Assembly (NCBI GenBank): GCA_902526075.1
Contig: CABZJM010000005.1
Span: 1 to 64,000, forward strand
DNA: 64,000 bases
Direction of reading: 5' to 3'
DNA from: an uncultured Bacteroidota bacterium
GTDB lineage: Bacteria; Bacteroidota; Bacteroidia; Flavobacteriales; Flavobacteriaceae
A program made the translations under genes and the position numbers. Under the pieces are notes generated by a model, which was given only the letters and a program-made list of their open reading frames with translations, did no database searches and was not told where the DNA came from. Positions 60,883-64,000 of the stretch are shown here, in pieces; position 1 is the stretch's first letter; the number at the start of each line of letters is the position of its first letter.

Positions 60883-62352
60883 ATGTTAAAGAGGTTAATA
60901 ATATTTTTAATTATTTTTAATTCTAAGTTTATTTTTTCAATAAGTAATAATGAAATAAACGGAAAATTTATTTACGATGTTGATATTGAAAAAAATGAAT
61001 TGTACGTGTTTGATAATGAAATTTCATTAACAACTTATGATTTGAGTAACGATTCGATAAAATCTAAATATTTATTTGATGCATTTGTACCTGAATTTAA
61101 TAATGAAACCTGGAGTGGTTTCTACACAGGTGAATTCTCTTTATCAAAATCGGTTATGAATGGACTTATGGATAATTTAGTACTTAAAAAATCAGAAAAT
61201 GAAAAATTCTATATTTTTCATGACGGTGGAGGTCTTGTGATGAGTTTAGTTGATAGTAGACTCAAAAGATTGGATAACAGTTTTCCATTTATGAATAAAT
61301 TTTTGGGGGATTTTATCCTCCACGATAAAAAAGTATATCACTTTGGTGGACATGGATTGTTTAGAACAAATAATGCCATGCTTAATTTTGATGAAAACAA
61401 TTCCAATCAATGGGATGAAATTACTTTTCAAAATGACATTCCTAATGAATTGTCACTTGGCATCTCATCATTTCATTCTCTATTGACACGAAATAGCTAT
61501 TATATTTTCGGAGGGAATAAATTTAACAATGGGAGAAACTCCAAAAATGAATCAATTTTTAAATTCAATTTTGAAAACTTTTTTTGGACAAAACTTGGAA
61601 ATATTAATTTAAATATGACTAACGATCCCCTTATTCTTGGAAGCGGAAAATGGTTTTATGTTTTTGGCCAAGAATTTTTCCATTTTATTGACATAGAAAA
61701 ATCCTCAATTTATAAGTACAAATACAAACTCGGGTTTTCCCCATCAGATCTAAGCTCAATTAAATCATTTATTTCCTATAACAATAAATTTGAAAATATC
61801 AATACCCTGGACATTTCAAATGTTATTCTAAATATTTTTAAAAACCATAACTCAAAATCAGAAACGGTAATTTTATCAAAATATAGGCTTGGTAATATTA
61901 TTGAACTTGACTCAATTACAGAATTACCTCTTTTGAAATATGAGCAATCTAGGAATCAGCTTTTTATACCAATGCTTATTGTTTTAATTATAATTATTAT
62001 AAATCTTCTTTATGTTGGAATTAATAAAAAAACAGTATCTAAACCGAAAAAATTATTCTCCTTTGAAAATAATGAACTGTACTTCATGAGTACAAAAATT
62101 AATATAGATAATAATTCAACCGAGATATTAAAAATGCTTTCAGAAAATGATCAAATTACAAGTAATGAAATCGTTGCAAAACTTGTTGAAAATGGACTTT
62201 CTTATGATTATGCATCAAAAGTTAAAAATAAAATTATCGAATCTCTTAACGAAAAATATGAATTCATAACTGCATCTAATGAGCAATTTATAAATATTAG
62301 CAAAAGCTCGCAAGATAAAAGAATTCAAATTTTAAGCTTAAATGATAAATAA
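60883..62352 (+). CDS. Unrecognised membrane protein: kelch-like outside, winged-helix-like tail inside
   Basis: I do not recognise this 489-residue protein as a named family. An N-terminal signal or anchor segment covers ~4-20. Residues ~25-355 are beta-rich with kelch-type elements: KVYHFGGHGLF (~150-160), SYYIFGGNKFNNGR (~205-218) and KWFYVFGQEF (~256-265), suggesting a beta-propeller, probably periplasmic. One strong transmembrane helix lies at ~360-380 (FIPMLIVLIIIIINLLYVGI). The cytoplasmic tail (~390-489) ends in a helical segment ILKMLSENDQITSNEIVAKL followed by two helices and a strand-like end, resembling a winged helix. It might be a membrane-bound one-component regulator next to polysaccharide genes; that is inference. 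Confidence 0.75.
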   Translation: MLKRLIIFLIIFNSKFIFSISNNEINGKFIYDVDIEKNELYVFDNEISLTTYDLSNDSIKSKYLFDAFVPEFNNETWSGFYTGEFSLSKSVMNGLMDNLVLKKSENEKFYIFHDGGGLVMSLVDSRLKRLDNSFPFMNKFLGDFILHDKKVYHFGGHGLFRTNNAMLNFDENNSNQWDEITFQNDIPNELSLGISSFHSLLTRNSYYIFGGNKFNNGRNSKNESIFKFNFENFFWTKLGNINLNMTNDPLILGSGKWFYVFGQEFFHFIDIEKSSIYKYKYKLGFSPSDLSSIKSFISYNNKFENINTLDISNVILNIFKNHNSKSETVILSKYRLGNIIELDSITELPLLKYEQSRNQLFIPMLIVLIIIIINLLYVGINKKTVSKPKKLFSFENNELYFMSTKINIDNNSTEILKMLSENDQITSNEIVAKLVENGLSYDYASKVKNKIIESLNEKYEFITASNEQFINISKSSQDKRIQILSLNDK

Positions 62353-62361
62353 ACTCTTTTT

Positions 62362-63453
62362 TTACTGGATTTGCATTTTCTTATATTCAAAAAACAAATA
62401 CCAAAATAGACTAATACCAATATAAATTGTTGTTAGCTCTGTAGAATTAAAATTTTGTTCGATTAAAAAAATCACTATACAATTAAACCAATTAATTGCA
62501 GTTAAAAAAAATGAGGTTCTAAGATGTGACATACCACTATCCATTAATATGTGATGTAGGTGATTTCTATCAGCAGCAAAAGGAGATATTTTATTTGATA
62601 TTCTAACCAGCATTACCCTAAGGGTATCTAGAACAGGAATGGAAATCATTGATATTGCAATCACAGGAATATTTTCAGGCTTTATTGAAAATACATCAAC
62701 TAAGTTAGAAGTTGAAGCACTTGTTATGTAAGTAATTAAATATGTTGCAAACCAAAAACCAATGAAGAGTGAACCGGCATCACCTACAAATAGTTTTTTA
62801 CCTTTATGAAAGTTATATCTTATAAACATTGAGCTAGATCCAATTATAATAACAGCGACTGAAGTCAAAGTAAAAAATTCGTTTATATGATTAGTAAAAA
62901 GCATAGACGAAAAAAAAGAAATTGAAAAAATTGCTAAATAGCCATCAATTCCATCTGTTAAATTTATTGCATTCATAATTGATAAATAGACAAAAGCAGT
63001 AAATAATAAACCTGGAATATATCCGATTTCATAAAATCCTAAAAATCCATTTAAATTTTGAATAATCGGTAAAGTCTTATTTGCATACAATAACATTAAA
63101 ATCAAAAAAGCAAGGACTATGTATTTATTAAAAGCAGAAATTTCAACGACGTCATCGAAAAAACCAAGAATTGAGACTAAAATGCCCGTAGCAACAATTG
63201 GGCTAAAATTTGAAAATTCAACAAAATCTAAATTATCTAAAATTAAAGCACTAACCATTATAACAGCTGCATAAACCACACCACCACCTGTAAATACTGT
63301 TCCCTTATGGGCTGCTCTAGAGTTGATAGCCTTTATTAGATTATAGCTCTTTGCAAATTGAATATATTTCCTAAATATAAATCTCGAGAGAAATATGGTT
63401 GCGGTAAGCAATCCTAGATAATAAATTACAAAAAAAGGAAACTCTGAATTCAT
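62362..63453 (-). CDS. WecA/MraY-type undecaprenyl-phosphate sugar-1-phosphate transferase
   Basis: The 363-residue integral membrane protein has about ten or eleven helices. It belongs to the polyprenyl-phosphate N-acetylhexosamine-1-phosphate transferase family, which starts O-antigen, enterobacterial common antigen or exopolysaccharide assembly. Signature loops are FTGGGVVYA, NLTDGIDGYLA (~165-175), FVGDAGSLFIGFW (~222-234) and the WecA-type HLHH in DRNHLHHILMDSG (~295-307). Lack of MraY-specific features and presence of HLHH argue for WecA rather than MraY. The sugar is unknown. It faces the CpsB-like gene divergently. Confidence 0.9.
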   Translation of the reverse strand: MNSEFPFFVIYYLGLLTATIFLSRFIFRKYIQFAKSYNLIKAINSRAAHKGTVFTGGGVVYAAVIMVSALILDNLDFVEFSNFSPIVATGILVSILGFFDDVVEISAFNKYIVLAFLILMLLYANKTLPIIQNLNGFLGFYEIGYIPGLLFTAFVYLSIMNAINLTDGIDGYLAIFSISFFSSMLFTNHINEFFTLTSVAVIIIGSSSMFIRYNFHKGKKLFVGDAGSLFIGFWFATYLITYITSASTSNLVDVFSIKPENIPVIAISMISIPVLDTLRVMLVRISNKISPFAADRNHLHHILMDSGMSHLRTSFFLTAINWFNCIVIFLIEQNFNSTELTTIYIGISLFWYLFFEYKKMQIQ

Positions 63454-63541
63454 ATCGCTAATTTAATAATTAAAATAGTGTATATTATATTGTCGTTTAA
63501 ATTCTTTAATATTTGAGATAATTATGTAATAATTTAAGAAT

Positions 63542-64000
63542 ATGATTTTTAATTTATTTAAGTCAAAGCCTACCTTAAAGGAGTTAATTCCAAATGGATT
63601 TATTGATATACATTCACATATTTTGCCTGGAATTGATGATGGAGCTAAAAACATCCAAGAATCTAAAAAATTGATTTCAAAAATGAAAAATTTAGGTTTT
63701 TCAAAAATTATTTTTACACCGCATATTTATCCATCACTATATGATAATTCTGAGCAAAGTATTAAAGAAGAATATGGAAAAATTAAAGATAAAATAAATT
63801 CGTTTGGAAATTTTTCTTTTGCTGCAGAATACTTAATTGATAATTCTATGATTGAAAAGGCAGAAAAAAATTTACTATTGTGTCTAAAAGATAAATATGT
63901 TTTATGTGAATTTAGTTATATCGGAATGGCAGTAAATTATCATGAAATTATATATAAACTGATTTTGAACGGATACAGACCAATTATAGCTCATCCGGAG
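63542..64000 (+). CDS. CpsB/CapC-type tyrosine-protein phosphatase, 5' part (runs off right edge)
   Basis: The frame is open from the ATG at 63542 to the last base, 153 codons, with no stop. After a short N-terminus comes FIDIHSHILPGIDDGAKN (~20-37), the PHP metal motif of the CpsB/CapC family, then FTPHIYPSLYDN (~58-69), GNFSFAAEYLID and PIIAHPE at the edge. These manganese-dependent phosphatases act on the tyrosine kinases that control capsule and exopolysaccharide chain length. Together with the WecA-type gene it marks the beginning of a polysaccharide locus to the right of this window. Confidence 0.9.
   Translation, partial: MIFNLFKSKPTLKELIPNGFIDIHSHILPGIDDGAKNIQESKKLISKMKNLGFSKIIFTPHIYPSLYDNSEQSIKEEYGKIKDKINSFGNFSFAAEYLIDNSMIEKAEKNLLLCLKDKYVLCEFSYIGMAVNYHEIIYKLILNGYRPIIAHPE

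Noticed and set aside
1-64000. Search by eye for tRNA, rRNA, CRISPR, transposase, integrase or toxin-antitoxin genes
   Set aside because: No gene-free stretch is long enough for rRNA, no tRNA cloverleaf or spaced repeat array was seen, and every larger open frame was explained by a cellular gene; a covariance-model scan would be decisive for small RNAs.

Overview
This window looks like an ordinary chromosomal stretch from a marine member of the Bacteroidota, most likely class Flavobacteriia. The DNA is strongly AT-rich. Genes are packed tightly and often overlap by 1-14 bases. Candidate promoters carry the Bacteroidota -7 box TAnnTTTG instead of -10 TATAAT. Lineage markers include two type IX secretion (T9SS) components (a DUF5103 plug-like protein and PorT/SprT), T9SS cargo proteins with C-terminal sorting domains, a short RpoD, a Na+-translocating NADH:quinone reductase, and flavobacterial forms of AccD, NqrE and LpxK. 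I saw no rRNA, tRNA, CRISPR array, insertion sequence or prophage gene, and no gene-free stretch longer than about 140 bases.

Layout. 1-1548: 5' part of a large secreted surface protein on the minus strand. 1682-4047: yaaA, an RluD-family pseudouridine synthase and a PASTA protein. 4111-7549: ddl, coaD, a Nudix hydrolase, pyrE and birA. 7600-12056: rsfS-ftsH-LUD protein-cdsA-psd, with valS converging. 14779-19863: DUF1573 protein, aminotransferase, murB, a small Cys-rich membrane protein, an NRAMP-like transporter and lipA. 19865-24340: lpxK, Nif3-like protein, zinc-ribbon-like coiled coil, msrA, O-methyltransferase, tatA. 24407-28237: pepE, gpmI, map, a methyltransferase. 28241-35227: the complete nqrABCDEF-apbE cluster on the minus strand. 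35336-38673: T9SS plug, apaG, pruA. 38675-44590: an envelope cluster with three CxxC thioredoxin-fold proteins, a DUF6029 barrel and T9SS cargo. 44716-48186: a 1156-residue M36 metallopeptidase. 48179-54470: rsmG, aminotransferase, trkH-trkA, porT and a TrmH-type methyltransferase. 54542-60743: fbaA, accD, rpsO, pnp, rpoD, rpe. 60883-64000: a kelch/winged-helix membrane protein, a WecA/MraY-type phosphoglycosyl transferase and a truncated CpsB/CapC-type phosphatase, probably the edge of an exopolysaccharide locus.

How the genes work together. Much of the window is housekeeping: cell wall (ddl, murB), lipid A and phospholipid (lpxK, cdsA, psd, accD), CoA, lipoate and biotin cofactors (coaD, lipA, birA), central carbon (gpmI, fbaA, rpe), and translation and RNA handling (rsfS, valS, rpsO, pnp, rsmG). 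Na+-NQR plus its flavin-inserting enzyme ApbE, and the TrkH/TrkA K+ system, fit life in salt water. PorT, the plug-like protein and the sorted exoproteins form part of the T9SS pathway for attacking external polymers.

Most interesting points: (1) the unrecognised membrane protein at 60883 with a putative periplasmic kelch domain and a cytoplasmic winged-helix-like tail, preceded by two identical 14-bp repeats exactly 21 bp apart next to its -7 box; (2) a perfect 38-bp palindrome plus T-run inside the 3' end of rsmG, placed to terminate the convergent peptidase transcript; (3) all twelve convergent gene pairs overlapping or separated by at most 9 bases; (4) -7 boxes so close to the ddl and gpmI start codons that their mRNAs may be leaderless; (5) an NRAMP-like transporter without the canonical metal-site motifs. 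I did not find a clear new defence or mobile system.
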